Below are positions 15,658 to 25,942 of a stretch of 63,679 nucleotides of DNA, piece by piece. The position numbers and the translations under genes are program-made. The stretch covers positions 1 to 63,679 of the forward strand of contig CBIHNR010000006.1 in NCBI GenBank assembly GCA_966211215.1. The letters run 5' to 3'. The first letter of the stretch is position 1, and each line of letters opens with the position of its first letter. Below the pieces are notes generated by a model. It was not told the DNA's origin and ran no database searches. It saw only the letters and a list, made by a program, of their open reading frames with translations. The stretch is from Desertivirga sp966211215. Its GTDB lineage: Bacteria > Bacteroidota > Bacteroidia > Sphingobacteriales > Sphingobacteriaceae.

Positions 15658-18600
15658 ATGGAAAGCAATAAAAAATACTGGAAAGGTTTAGAAGAGCTGC
15701 AAAAAACTCCTGAGTTTGTTGAGAAGAACAAAAACGAATTCGCAGAGTCATTGCCAATTGAGGAGGTGTTAAATGAGGCAGGCCTTAAAACGGTTACTCC
15801 TCGCCGCGATTTCCTTAAAGCATTGGGTTTTGGTGTTGGTGCAGTGAGTCTGGCCGCTTGCCAAACAGCTCCAGTACACAAGTCAATTCCTTATGTTGTT
15901 AAGCCAGAGGAGGTTACTCCAGGCGTTGCAAATTATTATGTATCAAGTTTTAACGGCCAAAGTATCTTAGTTAAAACTCGTGAAGGCCGTCCAATTAAAA
16001 TTGAAGGTAATCCTGCCGGCCTTTTTGGTAACCACGGTACTGATGCTACTACCCAGGCTTCTGTTTTAGATCTTTATGATATAGCTAAACTTAAAAAACC
16101 TGTTTTAAATGGCGAAACATCCGGATGGAAAGAAGTTGATGCTTTTGTTAAATCAGAATTAGCAAAGGTTCAGTCATCTGGTAAAAAAATCAGAATCGTT
16201 TCATCTACAATCACCAGCCCTTCTACAAAGGCTGTTATTGCAGATTTCATTGCTAAATATCCTGCAGCAAGCCATATTCAGGTTGATGCAGTTTCTTATA
16301 GCGGTATACTACAAGCTAACGCGAACAGTTTTGGCAAGGCAGTTTTGCCTCGCTACCGTTTCGATAAAGCTGATGTTATTGTTAGTTTAGGTGCAGATTT
16401 CCTCGGCACCTGGATTGCCGGCGAAGAACATACGAAACAATATGTTTCTAATCGTAACGCGAAATCCTTAAAATCAGGAAAGATGTCAAGGCACATCCAG
16501 TTCGAAACTGGTATGAGCTTAACTGGTACCAACGCCGATTCCCGTATCCCGGTTAAAGTATCAGAGCAAGGCCCGGCAGTAATTGCTCTTTATAATGCAA
16601 TTACAGGAACTCAGCTTCCCGGCGCATCTCTTGGTGCAAACACAATTGCAGATAAAGCAATTAAACTTGCAGCCAAAGAGTTGTTAAATGCTAAAGGCCG
16701 CGCGGTGGTTGTATCAGGCTCAAATGACGTTGCAGTTCAGTCCCTGGTAAATGCAATAAACTCAGCGTTAGGAAGCTACGGGTCAACTATCGATCTTGAT
16801 AATCCTGTTAAAACTTATGCTGGTAGCGATGCAGCTTTCTCTGCCTTCGTTGGAGAGTTAAATCGCGGTGAGGTGGGTGCTGTATTCTTCTTAAATACAA
16901 ATCCTGCTTATAGCTACTACGATAGCAAAACGTTCACCGAGGCTTTGAAAAAAGCGCCTCTTCGCGTTTCTTTCGCAGATAGGGAAGATGAAACTGCTGC
17001 ATTATCAAATGTAATTGCAACAAATTCCAACTTCTTGGAATCATGGGGAGATGAGAACGCGTTTGAAGGATATTATACAATTGTTCAACCTACTATAAAC
17101 CCTGTATTCGAAACAAGGCAAGCTGAACAAAGCTTACTTACATGGTCAGATAATCCTCAAAAAAGCTACTACCAGTATGTAAAAGCCTATTGGGAGAAGA
17201 ACTTGCTTCCTGCAACTGGAAAGTCTTGGAAAGACTTATTACAAACTGGTTTTGTTTACACCGGAGAAAAAGCAGCTGGATCTTATTCATTTGCCGGGCA
17301 AGCAGCTCAATTAGCGCAAACTATTGCTACCCAAAGCAAAGCATTAGCTAAAGAAATTGAGGTTGAGCTTTATCAGAGCGTTGCGTTAAAAGACGGTAAA
17401 TATGCTAACAATGCTTGGTTACAAGAGTTACCTGACCCGGTGTCTAAAGTAACTTGGGATAACTTTGTTGCTGTTGCTCCTAAATTTGCTGAAGAAAAAG
17501 GTTGGACTGAATTTGACGTTGTTGAAGTTAAAGCAGCAAATGGCTATTCAGTAGAATTACCTGTACTAATTCAACCAGGGCAAGCAAGAGGTACGGTTTC
17601 TATCGCTGTGGGGTATGGAAGGGTTAAAGCTGGAAAAGCTGGAAACGAAGTAGGTAAAAATGCTTATCCATTTGCAAACTTAACTAATGGTACGGTTCAA
17701 TTCTTAACAACTGCAATAGTTAGCAAAACAGATAAGGTTCCTTACGAATTAGCTCAAACACAAACTCACAGTTCTATTGAAGGTAGAAATGTAGTTCGTG
17801 AAGCTACGTTCGCTGAATATAAAAAGAATGCTCATGCTGGAAACGAATCTGAGCATGGTGGTGGCCATAAATCTTACGACCTCTGGCCTGAACATAAGCA
17901 AATTGGGCATAGCTGGGTAATGGCTATTGACCTTAATGCATGTACTGGTTGCGGTTCTTGTATAGTTGCTTGTAACGTAGAAAACAATATTCCGATCGTA
18001 GGCCGTGAAGAGGTGCGTATGCGCCGTGAAATGCATTGGTTACGTATTGATAGGTATTACAGCTTTAACGAGAACGGAAAATCTGTTACCGAAGAGAGAG
18101 AGATTGAGAAACTTGAGGATCTTGACCATGTTTCTGTTGTTCACCAACCTATGCTTTGCCAGCATTGCGACCACGCTCCTTGCGAAACTGTATGTCCGGT
18201 TATTGCAACGATGCACTCTTCAGATGGCTTGAACCATATGGCATATAACCGTTGCGTTGGAACTCGTTACTGCGCAAACAACTGTCCATATAAAGTTCGC
18301 CGCTTTAACTGGTTTAACTATTGGAATGACTCTCGTTTCGATAACTACTTAAATAACGAATTTACCCAGCTTGTACTTAATCCTGATGTAACTACACGTT
18401 TCCGTGGAGTTATGGAGAAATGTAGCATGTGTATCCAGCGTATCCAGGCTGGAAGGCTACAGGCTAAAATCGAAAAACGCCCTCTAAAAGATGGCGATAT
18501 TAAGATGGCTTGTCAGCAGGCATGTACAGCTGGCGCGATTATTTTCGGTGATGCTAATGACCCTGAGTCTGAGGTAAGCAAAGCTCTTCACAGTGAGCGT

Positions 18601-18696
18601 ACTTATTATGTGTTGGAAGAAATCAACACCAAGCCAGGCATTGGATATCAAACAAAGATTAGAAATACAGTAGAAGCTGAATTGAAACACAGTTAA
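15658..18696 (+). CDS. actB: Alternative complex III subunit B, iron-sulfur protein with molybdopterin-like domain
   Basis: At 1012 residues this is the full-length fused form. A Tat-like signal TPRRDFLKALGFGVG (about residues 47-61) precedes a lipobox-like LAAC. Residues about 80-700 form the molybdopterin-oxidoreductase-like domain, which in this family is known to lack the cofactor. The C-terminal part has four clusters of Cys ligands: CTGCGSCIVAC, CQHCDHAPCETVC, CVGTRYCANNCP and CSMCIQRIQAG with CQQAC. It carries electrons between the membrane quinol site and ActA. It lies between actA and actC with short spacers. Confidence 0.95.
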   Translation: MESNKKYWKGLEELQKTPEFVEKNKNEFAESLPIEEVLNEAGLKTVTPRRDFLKALGFGVGAVSLAACQTAPVHKSIPYVVKPEEVTPGVANYYVSSFNGQSILVKTREGRPIKIEGNPAGLFGNHGTDATTQASVLDLYDIAKLKKPVLNGETSGWKEVDAFVKSELAKVQSSGKKIRIVSSTITSPSTKAVIADFIAKYPAASHIQVDAVSYSGILQANANSFGKAVLPRYRFDKADVIVSLGADFLGTWIAGEEHTKQYVSNRNAKSLKSGKMSRHIQFETGMSLTGTNADSRIPVKVSEQGPAVIALYNAITGTQLPGASLGANTIADKAIKLAAKELLNAKGRAVVVSGSNDVAVQSLVNAINSALGSYGSTIDLDNPVKTYAGSDAAFSAFVGELNRGEVGAVFFLNTNPAYSYYDSKTFTEALKKAPLRVSFADREDETAALSNVIATNSNFLESWGDENAFEGYYTIVQPTINPVFETRQAEQSLLTWSDNPQKSYYQYVKAYWEKNLLPATGKSWKDLLQTGFVYTGEKAAGSYSFAGQAAQLAQTIATQSKALAKEIEVELYQSVALKDGKYANNAWLQELPDPVSKVTWDNFVAVAPKFAEEKGWTEFDVVEVKAANGYSVELPVLIQPGQARGTVSIAVGYGRVKAGKAGNEVGKNAYPFANLTNGTVQFLTTAIVSKTDKVPYELAQTQTHSSIEGRNVVREATFAEYKKNAHAGNESEHGGGHKSYDLWPEHKQIGHSWVMAIDLNACTGCGSCIVACNVENNIPIVGREEVRMRREMHWLRIDRYYSFNENGKSVTEEREIEKLEDLDHVSVVHQPMLCQHCDHAPCETVCPVIATMHSSDGLNHMAYNRCVGTRYCANNCPYKVRRFNWFNYWNDSRFDNYLNNEFTQLVLNPDVTTRFRGVMEKCSMCIQRIQAGRLQAKIEKRPLKDGDIKMACQQACTAGAIIFGDANDPESEVSKALHSERTYYVLEEINTKPGIGYQTKIRNTVEAELKHS

Positions 18697-18710
18697 GATT
18701 TATAAAGATT

Positions 18711-20198
18711 ATGGCAGGTCATAACGAATCAATATTAAGGGAACCGTTAATCACCGGTGAGAATATAACCTATTCTAAGATCACCGAGGATATTCTGGCT
18801 CCTGTAGAAAATAAACCAAATAAAGCCTGGTGGATCGGGTTTGGTATTGCAGCTTTCTTTGCTCTGGTATGGGTATTTTCAATCAGCTATACCTTTTATG
18901 TAGGGTTAGGAGCATGGGGCTTAAATAAAACTGTTGGATGGGCCTGGGATATCACCGGTTTCGTATGGTGGGTAGGTATTGGCCACGCAGGAACCCTGAT
19001 TTCTGCGGTACTATTGCTTTTCCGTCAGAACTGGCGTAACTCAATTAACCGTTCAGCAGAGGCGATGACCATCTTCGCGGTTATTTGTGCTGCTACGTAC
19101 ATCATCGCCCACATGGGACGTCCATGGTTAGCTTATTTCGTGTTCCCTCTTCCAAATCAGTTTGGTTCACTTTGGGTAAACTTTAACTCACCGCTTATCT
19201 GGGACGTATTTGCGATCTCTACATATTTCTCTGTATCCTTAGTGTTTTGGTACACCGGTTTATTGCCAGATATTGCTACAATTCGTGACAGGGCCACAGG
19301 CCTTCGCCGCCGGATTTATTCTATTCTTTCTTTTGGATGGGCTGGATCTGTTAAAAACTGGCAAAGATTTGAGTCTGTATCATTGATTCTTGCTGGTGTT
19401 TCTACCCCGCTGGTACTTTCGGTACACACCATCGTATCCTTTGACTTTGCTACGTCGTTAGAGCCTGGATGGCATACCACCATTTTCCCTCCTTACTTCG
19501 TTGCCGGTGCGATTTTCTCGGGGTTTGCCATGGTGCAAACGCTATTACTGGTTGCTCGTAAAGTAATGAACTTCGAGAACTACATCACAATGTTCCACAT
19601 AGAATCGATGAACAAAATCATCATCTTAACAGGTTCGATTGTGGGTGTGGCATACTTAACAGAGTTATTCATCGCGTGGTATTCAGGAGTTGAGTATGAG
19701 CAATATGCTTTCTTAAACCGTGTAAGTGGCCCTTACTGGTGGGCTTACTGGAGTATGATGACTTGCAACGTAATTTCTCCTCAATTATTCTGGATCAAGA
19801 AAATTCGTACAAGTATCTGGGCTTCATGGTTGCTTTCAATCGTTGTGAACATAGGTATGTGGTTCGAGCGTTTTGTAATTATAGTTACCTCGCTTCACCG
19901 TGATTATATCCCATCAAGCTGGGTAATGTTCTATCCTTCGCTTATTGACATTTTGTTATTCGTTGGTTCAATCGGTGTATTCTTTACATTATTCCTGTTG
20001 TTCTTGCGTGTACTTCCTGCTATTGCGGTAGCCGAGGTTAAGTTAATTCTAAAGAGCTCCAGTGATCAGGTTAAACAAAGACAGATCCGCGAAAGAAGAG
20101 TACAACCTGAGCAGGCAGAAGCTTACCAGGAGTCTTTAGAGAAATATGATAGTGTAGATTACCTAAAAGCTGAAAGCGTAGAATATCAAAAAGTTTAA
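18711..20198 (+). CDS. actC: Alternative complex III subunit C, NrfD-like quinol-binding membrane protein
   Basis: A 495-residue polytopic protein of the NrfD/PsrC family with about ten membrane helices, beginning after LREPLITGENITYSKITEDI, which is a typical ActC N-terminus. Helix-rich segments include FVWWVGIGHAGTLISAVLLL, VSLILAGVSTPLVLSVHTIV and IIILTGSIVGVAYLTELFIA. It contains the menaquinol oxidation site of complex III. The short C-terminal cytoplasmic tail is charged. It follows actB by 14 bases and precedes actD by two, consistent with one transcript. Confidence 0.95.
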   Translation: MAGHNESILREPLITGENITYSKITEDILAPVENKPNKAWWIGFGIAAFFALVWVFSISYTFYVGLGAWGLNKTVGWAWDITGFVWWVGIGHAGTLISAVLLLFRQNWRNSINRSAEAMTIFAVICAATYIIAHMGRPWLAYFVFPLPNQFGSLWVNFNSPLIWDVFAISTYFSVSLVFWYTGLLPDIATIRDRATGLRRRIYSILSFGWAGSVKNWQRFESVSLILAGVSTPLVLSVHTIVSFDFATSLEPGWHTTIFPPYFVAGAIFSGFAMVQTLLLVARKVMNFENYITMFHIESMNKIIILTGSIVGVAYLTELFIAWYSGVEYEQYAFLNRVSGPYWWAYWSMMTCNVISPQLFWIKKIRTSIWASWLLSIVVNIGMWFERFVIIVTSLHRDYIPSSWVMFYPSLIDILLFVGSIGVFFTLFLLFLRVLPAIAVAEVKLILKSSSDQVKQRQIRERRVQPEQAEAYQESLEKYDSVDYLKAESVEYQKV

Positions 20199-20200
20199 CA

Positions 20201-20737
20201 ATGAGCAACACAAAATATATTTTAGGCCATTTTGAAGATCCTGATGATTTACTTTACGGGATTGATAAGTTACAGGAGAACAACATCAAAATTTATGATG
20301 TATACACTCCAATGCCTATCCACGGTATCGAAGATAAACTAGGATATAAGCGTTCTCGTTTACCAATTGCAGCATTTTGTTTTGGTATTACCGGTACACT
20401 TACCGCCTTCTCTATGATTTATTATATGCTGGTTTATGACTGGCCAATGAACATAGGTGGTAAGCCACCATTTGCTGTGCCAGACTTTGTTCCGGTTTGC
20501 TTTGAGCTTACAGTCCTTTTTGCTTCTTACGGAATGATGTTTACATTCTTCTTCGCCAACCATTTTTTCCCTGGAAGGGCACCAAGAGTAATGGATTTAA
20601 GGGCTACTAACGACCGCTTTATTATTGCGATCGATGCAAAGACAAATCCATATCCAGATAAGATTAACACTTTATTAAACGAAGCAGGTGCAGTTGAAAT
20701 TTTGCACAACGAAAGGAAATATGTTAGTTATGAATAA
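20201..20737 (+). CDS. actD: Alternative complex III subunit D (DUF3341)
   Basis: A 178-residue protein with a soluble N-terminal domain (KYILGHFEDPDDLLYGIDKL) containing the DUF3341 motif VYTPMPIHGIEDKLGYKRSR near residues 37-56, and two membrane helices near 60-82 and 100-125 (LTVLFASYGMMFTFFFANHF). ActD anchors and stabilises the complex. Its stop overlaps the start of actE by eight bases, indicating translational coupling. Confidence 0.93.
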   Translation: MSNTKYILGHFEDPDDLLYGIDKLQENNIKIYDVYTPMPIHGIEDKLGYKRSRLPIAAFCFGITGTLTAFSMIYYMLVYDWPMNIGGKPPFAVPDFVPVCFELTVLFASYGMMFTFFFANHFFPGRAPRVMDLRATNDRFIIAIDAKTNPYPDKINTLLNEAGAVEILHNERKYVSYE

Positions 20738-21317
20738 GCTCAGGATATTAGGTATCACCTTTATTGCAGCCGCGGCCTCTGCTGTAGTTTCATCCTGTGG
20801 TGATAATAAAGGACAAAACTTGGAGTTCGCTCGTAATATGTACGATCCAATCTCTCCAAATTACGATACACCGAATAAGAATTTTGCTAACGGATTAACA
20901 GCACAGACCCCACCTGAAGGTACAACTCCCGTTGGCTTTGACAGGACGGTTGATGAATATCCGAATACCATTGAAGGATACCTTGCAGCAAGTGCAGGCC
21001 TTAAGAATCCAGTGGCGAGGACAGAAGCAAACCTTGAGCATGGTAAAACCTTATATCTGCACATGTGCTCTCATTGCCATGGCGCGCAAGGTAAAGGAGA
21101 TGGACAAATTATTGCATTGGAGAAGTTTCCGCCTCCTCCATCTTACTCTACAGGAAATTCTTCAAGGGGAGGTGCCATGAAGGATCTAACAGATGGAAAG
21201 ATTTTCCACACTATCACTTACGGACTTAACCTTATGGGGCCACACCGTAGCCAGCTTTCTCCAACAGAGAGATGGAAGATAGTAATGTACGTTCATGAAT
21301 TGCAAAAACTTCAATAG
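20730..21317 (+). CDS. actE: Alternative complex III subunit E, monoheme cytochrome c lipoprotein
   Basis: About 195 residues. I start at ATG 20730 because MNKLRILGITFIAAAASAVV followed by SSCGDN is a clean lipoprotein signal; an ATG at 20721 would only add three residues, and longer readings do not begin a signal. One heme site, CSHCH in LYLHMCSHCHGAQGKGDG near residue 113, with a distal Met likely in GLNLMGPHRS. ActE is the exposed cytochrome that hands electrons onward. Its start lies inside actD. Confidence 0.93.
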   Translation: MNKLRILGITFIAAAASAVVSSCGDNKGQNLEFARNMYDPISPNYDTPNKNFANGLTAQTPPEGTTPVGFDRTVDEYPNTIEGYLAASAGLKNPVARTEANLEHGKTLYLHMCSHCHGAQGKGDGQIIALEKFPPPPSYSTGNSSRGGAMKDLTDGKIFHTITYGLNLMGPHRSQLSPTERWKIVMYVHELQKLQ

Positions 21318-21334
21318 TTAATTGTTTTAGCCAA

Positions 21335-22573
21335 ATGGGAACTCATCATAATCATACACATAATTTTAATCAACAATTTGAATTCGCAGGTAAAGCTAAA
21401 ACCTGGAGTTTAGTTGCTATAATCATTGGCGTTGCTGCAATTCTTTATGGATTCTTTCTGGATCCACACGAGGCTCATCGTGCAGAACGTACATTTGCTA
21501 ACCTATTAATTATGGGTTACTATTTTACCTGTGTTTGCGCAGCTGGAGCATTCTTTTTAGCAGTTCAGTATGTAGCGCAGGCCGGTTGGTCGGCTGGTTT
21601 ATTACGTGTACCCCAAGCTTTTGCTAAGGTATTGCCAATCGCAGCTATCGTTTTAATCATTATTATTACAGCTGGCTTATATTCTCACAAACTTTACCAT
21701 CACTGGAATGTTCCGGGTATTGATGTTAAAGGTAGCGAGACTTTCGATGCTATAATTGCAGAAAAAACATCATTCTTGAACGCTCCATTCTTTATCGGGC
21801 GCCAAATCATTTTCTTAGGTATCTATAGCATATTCGCACTTGCTTTAGCACGTTTCTCTAATAATGAGGATTTAGAGGGTGGTTTAAATAACTATAATAA
21901 AAGCTTTAAATATTCCCTGATATTCCTCGTAATATTTGGATTTACCACTCCTATCTGGGCTTTTGATACAATCATGTCCTTAGAGGCTCACTGGTTTTCA
22001 ACTATGTTCGGTTGGTATAACTTTGCAGCAATGTGGGTAAGTGGTTTGTGTGCTATTACTTTAACCGTTATTCTTCTTAAGAAAGCAGGTTATATGTCGT
22101 GGGTGAATGAAAACCACTTGCATGACCTAGGAAAATTCATTTTTGCCTTTTCAATTTTCTGGACCTACGTTTGGTTTGCTCAGTTCTTGCTAATCTGGTA
22201 TGCCAACATGCCAGAGGAGACTGTATACTTCTATAAAAGATGGGAGCCAAGTTATATGCCTTGGTTCTGGATTAACATTGTAATGAACTTCTTGTCACCT
22301 GTGTTAATCTTAATGACACGTGACTCAAAACGCCAGATTTCAGTTTTAACCTTTGTTTGTATCTTTTTACTTTGCGGACACTGGCTAGACTATTACATGA
22401 TGGTTATGCCTGGTACATTGGCAGAAGAACATACTTTTGGTATCACAGAAATTGGTATTGCTTTAGGTTTCGCTGGTTTGTTTGCCTATCTGATGTTATC
22501 AAAGCTTGCTCAAAAGCCTCTGGTACCTCAGAACCATCCATTCCTGGAAGAAAGCTTACACCACCATATTTAG
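21335..22573 (+). CDS. actF: Alternative complex III subunit F, integral membrane protein
   Basis: A 412-residue polytopic protein of the ActF family, paralogous in fold to ActC. The His-rich N-terminus (MGTHHNHTHNF) is followed by about ten helices, with WAFDTIMSLEAHWFSTMFGW near residue 210 and FWTYVWFAQFLLIWYANMPE near 270, both typical of the family. It completes the membrane part of the complex. The oxidase genes begin 48 bases after its stop, so the operon seems to continue. Confidence 0.93.
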   Translation: MGTHHNHTHNFNQQFEFAGKAKTWSLVAIIIGVAAILYGFFLDPHEAHRAERTFANLLIMGYYFTCVCAAGAFFLAVQYVAQAGWSAGLLRVPQAFAKVLPIAAIVLIIIITAGLYSHKLYHHWNVPGIDVKGSETFDAIIAEKTSFLNAPFFIGRQIIFLGIYSIFALALARFSNNEDLEGGLNNYNKSFKYSLIFLVIFGFTTPIWAFDTIMSLEAHWFSTMFGWYNFAAMWVSGLCAITLTVILLKKAGYMSWVNENHLHDLGKFIFAFSIFWTYVWFAQFLLIWYANMPEETVYFYKRWEPSYMPWFWINIVMNFLSPVLILMTRDSKRQISVLTFVCIFLLCGHWLDYYMMVMPGTLAEEHTFGITEIGIALGFAGLFAYLMLSKLAQKPLVPQNHPFLEESLHHHI

Positions 22574-22620
22574 TGGTTTAAATAAAGAGATTTACTAATT
22601 ACATATTTGTAGATAAAAAA

Positions 22621-23949
22621 ATGGCGTTTAACAAATTATTTAAAATCAGGACACTTCTTACGCTGCTTGTTTTGAGCATGTTCGCTTTGGGTAATCCTGT
22701 AATGGCTCAGCATGACGAACCTGTAACAAATGCTCAGGCTGATGTAGTAGCTACAGATACAACTGCTCAGGCTGCTGCTGCTCCTGCTGATTCTGTATCT
22801 GCAGCGTCTTCTGAAGTGAAGATTTCTACAGACGTAGCCGAGGATCAGGAGCTTAAAACTTTAACTGAAAAACAGACAGCGGACCACTCGCAGTCATATA
22901 AATCAGCTTACTATTACCTATTGTTGTTTGTATTACTTTGTATCTTCTTGGGTATCGTAGGTAAAGTATTGAAAGTATACGAGTTAAGCCGCGAGGCTCA
23001 AGGTAAAAAGGGTGGAATAAACTGGAATGCGGTTCAAGCTGCATTATTCTTCGCCTTTTTGATCGTAGGCTTATATGGTTCATACTGGTCGTATATGTAT
23101 TGGGGGCATGTTGTAGCAAATGATGCTGCTTCTAAACACGGTGAGCGCTTAGACTTGATGATGTATATCACCATAGCGATTACCACCGTAGTTTTCGTGC
23201 TAACTCAAATTTTGCTTTTCGGATTTGCATTTAAATACAGCGGTTCTGATAAACGTAAAGCATATTACTATCCTCACAACAATGCAATTGAAAGGTTATG
23301 GACAATTATTCCTGCAATTGTATTGACAGTTTTGGTAGTGTTCGGATTCTTTACCTGGAGAAGTATTACAAATCCCCCTGACGAAGAAAAGAATAATGCA
23401 CTAAGCCTTGAAGTTACCGGAGAGCAGTTTAAATGGAATGTTCGTTATGCTGGCTCTGATAATAAATTAGGTATTAGAAATTATAAGTTGACCTCCCCTA
23501 CAAACTCTCTGGGTATCGATTTTACTGATAAGAAGAGCTGGGATGACCGTTTAGGTTCTGAAATAGTACTTCCTGTTAATAAGCCGGTACGTGTAACGAT
23601 TAACTCAAAAGATATCCTTCACAGTTTTTACCTTCCTGATTTCAGGGTACAGATGAATGCTGTTCCAGGTATGGCTACTTACTTCCAGTTTACTCCAAAG
23701 TACACAACTACGGAAATGCGCGAAATGAAGAATAAGCCAGAGTTTGATTATATTCTTCTTTGTGCTAAGATTTGCGGTGCGGGCCACTACAATATGCAGT
23801 ATAAAGTTAGGGTAGTATCTCAGAAAGAATATGAAGAATGGTTGGCTAAACAATCTCTATTCTTTAACGACGATGTGAAAAAGGAATTACAGGCGGCTCA
23901 AACGAAAGAGGGTTCTGTGAACAATAAATTAGTAGCTAACAACAACTAG
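22621..23949 (+). CDS. coxB: Cytochrome c oxidase subunit II
   Basis: The 442-residue subunit has a signal peptide, an Ala-rich linker (residues about 30-75), and three hydrophobic segments before the periplasmic cupredoxin domain. The CuA site is intact: LHSFYLPDFRVQMNAVPG supplies the first His and CAKICGAGHYNM supplies both Cys, the second His and Met. It accepts electrons from ActE/ActA-type cytochromes and passes them to subunit I. No C-terminal heme domain is present. The N-terminal extension is longer than in proteobacterial forms. Confidence 0.95.
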   Translation: MAFNKLFKIRTLLTLLVLSMFALGNPVMAQHDEPVTNAQADVVATDTTAQAAAAPADSVSAASSEVKISTDVAEDQELKTLTEKQTADHSQSYKSAYYYLLLFVLLCIFLGIVGKVLKVYELSREAQGKKGGINWNAVQAALFFAFLIVGLYGSYWSYMYWGHVVANDAASKHGERLDLMMYITIAITTVVFVLTQILLFGFAFKYSGSDKRKAYYYPHNNAIERLWTIIPAIVLTVLVVFGFFTWRSITNPPDEEKNNALSLEVTGEQFKWNVRYAGSDNKLGIRNYKLTSPTNSLGIDFTDKKSWDDRLGSEIVLPVNKPVRVTINSKDILHSFYLPDFRVQMNAVPGMATYFQFTPKYTTTEMREMKNKPEFDYILLCAKICGAGHYNMQYKVRVVSQKEYEEWLAKQSLFFNDDVKKELQAAQTKEGSVNNKLVANNN

Positions 23950-23967
23950 AATACAGATAGAGCGATT

Positions 23968-25866
23968 ATGTCAAGTACAGCTATCCACCATCATACAGTA
24001 GATCATTCCGAGCATGCTCATGACGATCATGGACATCATCATGAGACCTTCCTGACTAAATACGTGTTTAGCCAGGATCATAAAATGATAGCTAAGCAGT
24101 TCCTGATCACCGGTATTATTATGGGTGTAATCGGTATGCTTTTGTCAATCTTATTCCGTATTCAATTAGGCTGGCCAGACCAAAGTTTTCCATTGTTGGA
24201 AACTTTCCTGGGTAAATGGGCTGAAGGCGGAAGGATTAAGCCTGATTTTTATTTAGCATTAGTGACCATTCACGGTACCATCATGGTATTCTTCGTGTTA
24301 ACTGCCGGCTTAAGTGGTACGTTCAGTAACCTACTTATTCCTTTGCAATTAGGTGCACGTGATATGGCATCGCCATTCTTAAACATGTTATCATACTGGT
24401 TCTTCTTAACAGCCTGTGTGATTATGATGGCATCTTTCTTTGTTCAAAGTGGGCCTGCAAGTGCCGGTTGGACGATTTATCCTCCATTATCTGCTGTACC
24501 TCAGGCAATTTCTGGTTCTGGTATGGGTATGACTCTATGGTTGGTAAGTATGGTATTCTTTATCGCTTCTTCCTTAATGGGGGCATTAAATTATATCAGT
24601 ACCATTTTAAACATGCGTACTAAAGGTATGGACTTATGGAGAATGCCTTTAACTATCTGGGCTCTTTTCTTAACTGCTATCCTGGGTGTGTTATCATTCC
24701 CTGTTTTAGTTGCAGGTGTTGTTTTATTGATCTTCGACCGTAGTTTCGGTACAAGTTTCTACCTTTCAGATCTTGTTGTTCAAGGACAAATATTGCCAAA
24801 TCAAGGAGGTAGCCCTATATTGTTCCAGCACTTGTTCTGGTTCTTAGGACACCCTGAGGTATACATCGTTATTATGCCTGCTTTAGGTATTACATCTGAA
24901 GTTATTGCTACGAACTCTCGTAAGCCAATCTTCGGTTACCATGCGATGGTTTACTCATTAATTGGTATTACGATCTTGTCTTTCATTGTATGGGGGCACC
25001 ACATGTTTGTAACAGGTATGAATCCATTCTTAGGAGGAGTATTCATGATTACAACATTGATTATTGCGGTACCATCTGCGGTTAAAACGTTTAATTACCT
25101 GGCAACTTTATGGCGCGGTAATATCCGTTTTACACCTGCTATGATGTTTGCGATTGGACTGGTATCATTCTTCATCTCAGGTGGTTTAACTGGTATTTTC
25201 CTAGGAAACGCAGCATTAGATATTAATCTTCACGATACTTATTTCGTTGTTGCCCACTTCCACCTTGTAATGGGTTCTGCAGCGATCTTCGGAATGCTTT
25301 GCGGTGTTTACCATTGGTTCCCTAAAATGTTTGGAAGATTAATGGATGAGAAACTAGGATATTTGCATTTCTGGTTAACATTTATTGGTGCTTACCTGGT
25401 GTTCTTCCCAATGCACTTCATGGGATTAGATGGTGTGCCTCGCCGTTACTATGCTTTCACTGAATTTGAATTCATGAAAGAATGGTTAACTGTAAATACA
25501 TTTATCTCTTGGGCTGCTATTATTGCCGCTCTTGGGCAGATTGCCTTCTTATGGAATTTCTTCCACTCAATTTTCTACGGAAAGAAGTCAACAGCGAACC
25601 CTTGGGAGTCAAACACTTTAGAATGGACAACTCCTGTAGAGCGTATTCACGGAAACTGGCCTGGAGAGATCCCAACAGTTTACCGTTGGCCATATGATTA
25701 TAGTAAGCCTGGACATCATGAGGATTTCATTATGCAGACTACTCCTTTTTCTGAAACTATGAGTTCAAACCTTCCACATGATTTCGAAGGAAATCCGGAA
25801 GCTGAGAGAATTCAGCTGGAGTGGGAGAAGGAGAATCAGGCAGCAGATGCCCTACAAAGAGTTTAA
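23968..25866 (+). CDS. ctaD: Cytochrome c oxidase subunit I
   Basis: The 632-residue catalytic subunit reduces oxygen to water and pumps protons. Ligands are visible: low-spin heme His in ALVTIHGTIMVFF, CuB His and cross-linked Tyr in WFLGHPEVYIVIMPALGI, the CuB His pair in VWGHHMFVTGMNP, and heme a3/a His in HDTYFVVAHFHLVMG. A His-rich N-terminus (TAIHHHTVDHSEHAHDDHGH) precedes the first helix. It follows coxB by 18 bases and is followed by a terminator-like hairpin. Confidence 0.97.
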   Translation: MSSTAIHHHTVDHSEHAHDDHGHHHETFLTKYVFSQDHKMIAKQFLITGIIMGVIGMLLSILFRIQLGWPDQSFPLLETFLGKWAEGGRIKPDFYLALVTIHGTIMVFFVLTAGLSGTFSNLLIPLQLGARDMASPFLNMLSYWFFLTACVIMMASFFVQSGPASAGWTIYPPLSAVPQAISGSGMGMTLWLVSMVFFIASSLMGALNYISTILNMRTKGMDLWRMPLTIWALFLTAILGVLSFPVLVAGVVLLIFDRSFGTSFYLSDLVVQGQILPNQGGSPILFQHLFWFLGHPEVYIVIMPALGITSEVIATNSRKPIFGYHAMVYSLIGITILSFIVWGHHMFVTGMNPFLGGVFMITTLIIAVPSAVKTFNYLATLWRGNIRFTPAMMFAIGLVSFFISGGLTGIFLGNAALDINLHDTYFVVAHFHLVMGSAAIFGMLCGVYHWFPKMFGRLMDEKLGYLHFWLTFIGAYLVFFPMHFMGLDGVPRRYYAFTEFEFMKEWLTVNTFISWAAIIAALGQIAFLWNFFHSIFYGKKSTANPWESNTLEWTTPVERIHGNWPGEIPTVYRWPYDYSKPGHHEDFIMQTTPFSETMSSNLPHDFEGNPEAERIQLEWEKENQAADALQRV

Positions 25867-25880
25867 TTAGCTATTAAAGT

Positions 25881-25931
25881 AAAAATTGGGGTATCTGCCG
25901 TAAGTACAACCTTACAGATACCCCAATTTTT
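25881..25931. terminator. Strong hairpin after ctaD
   Basis: A 17-base arm (starting AAAAATTGGGG) pairs perfectly with 25915-25931, and GTAAG/CTTAC extends the stem inward. It ends in a T-run in the + direction. It sits between ctaD and ctaA and may end most act-cox transcripts, letting the heme A genes be expressed at a lower level. Confidence 0.8.
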
Positions 25932-25942
25932 TATAAAGAGAT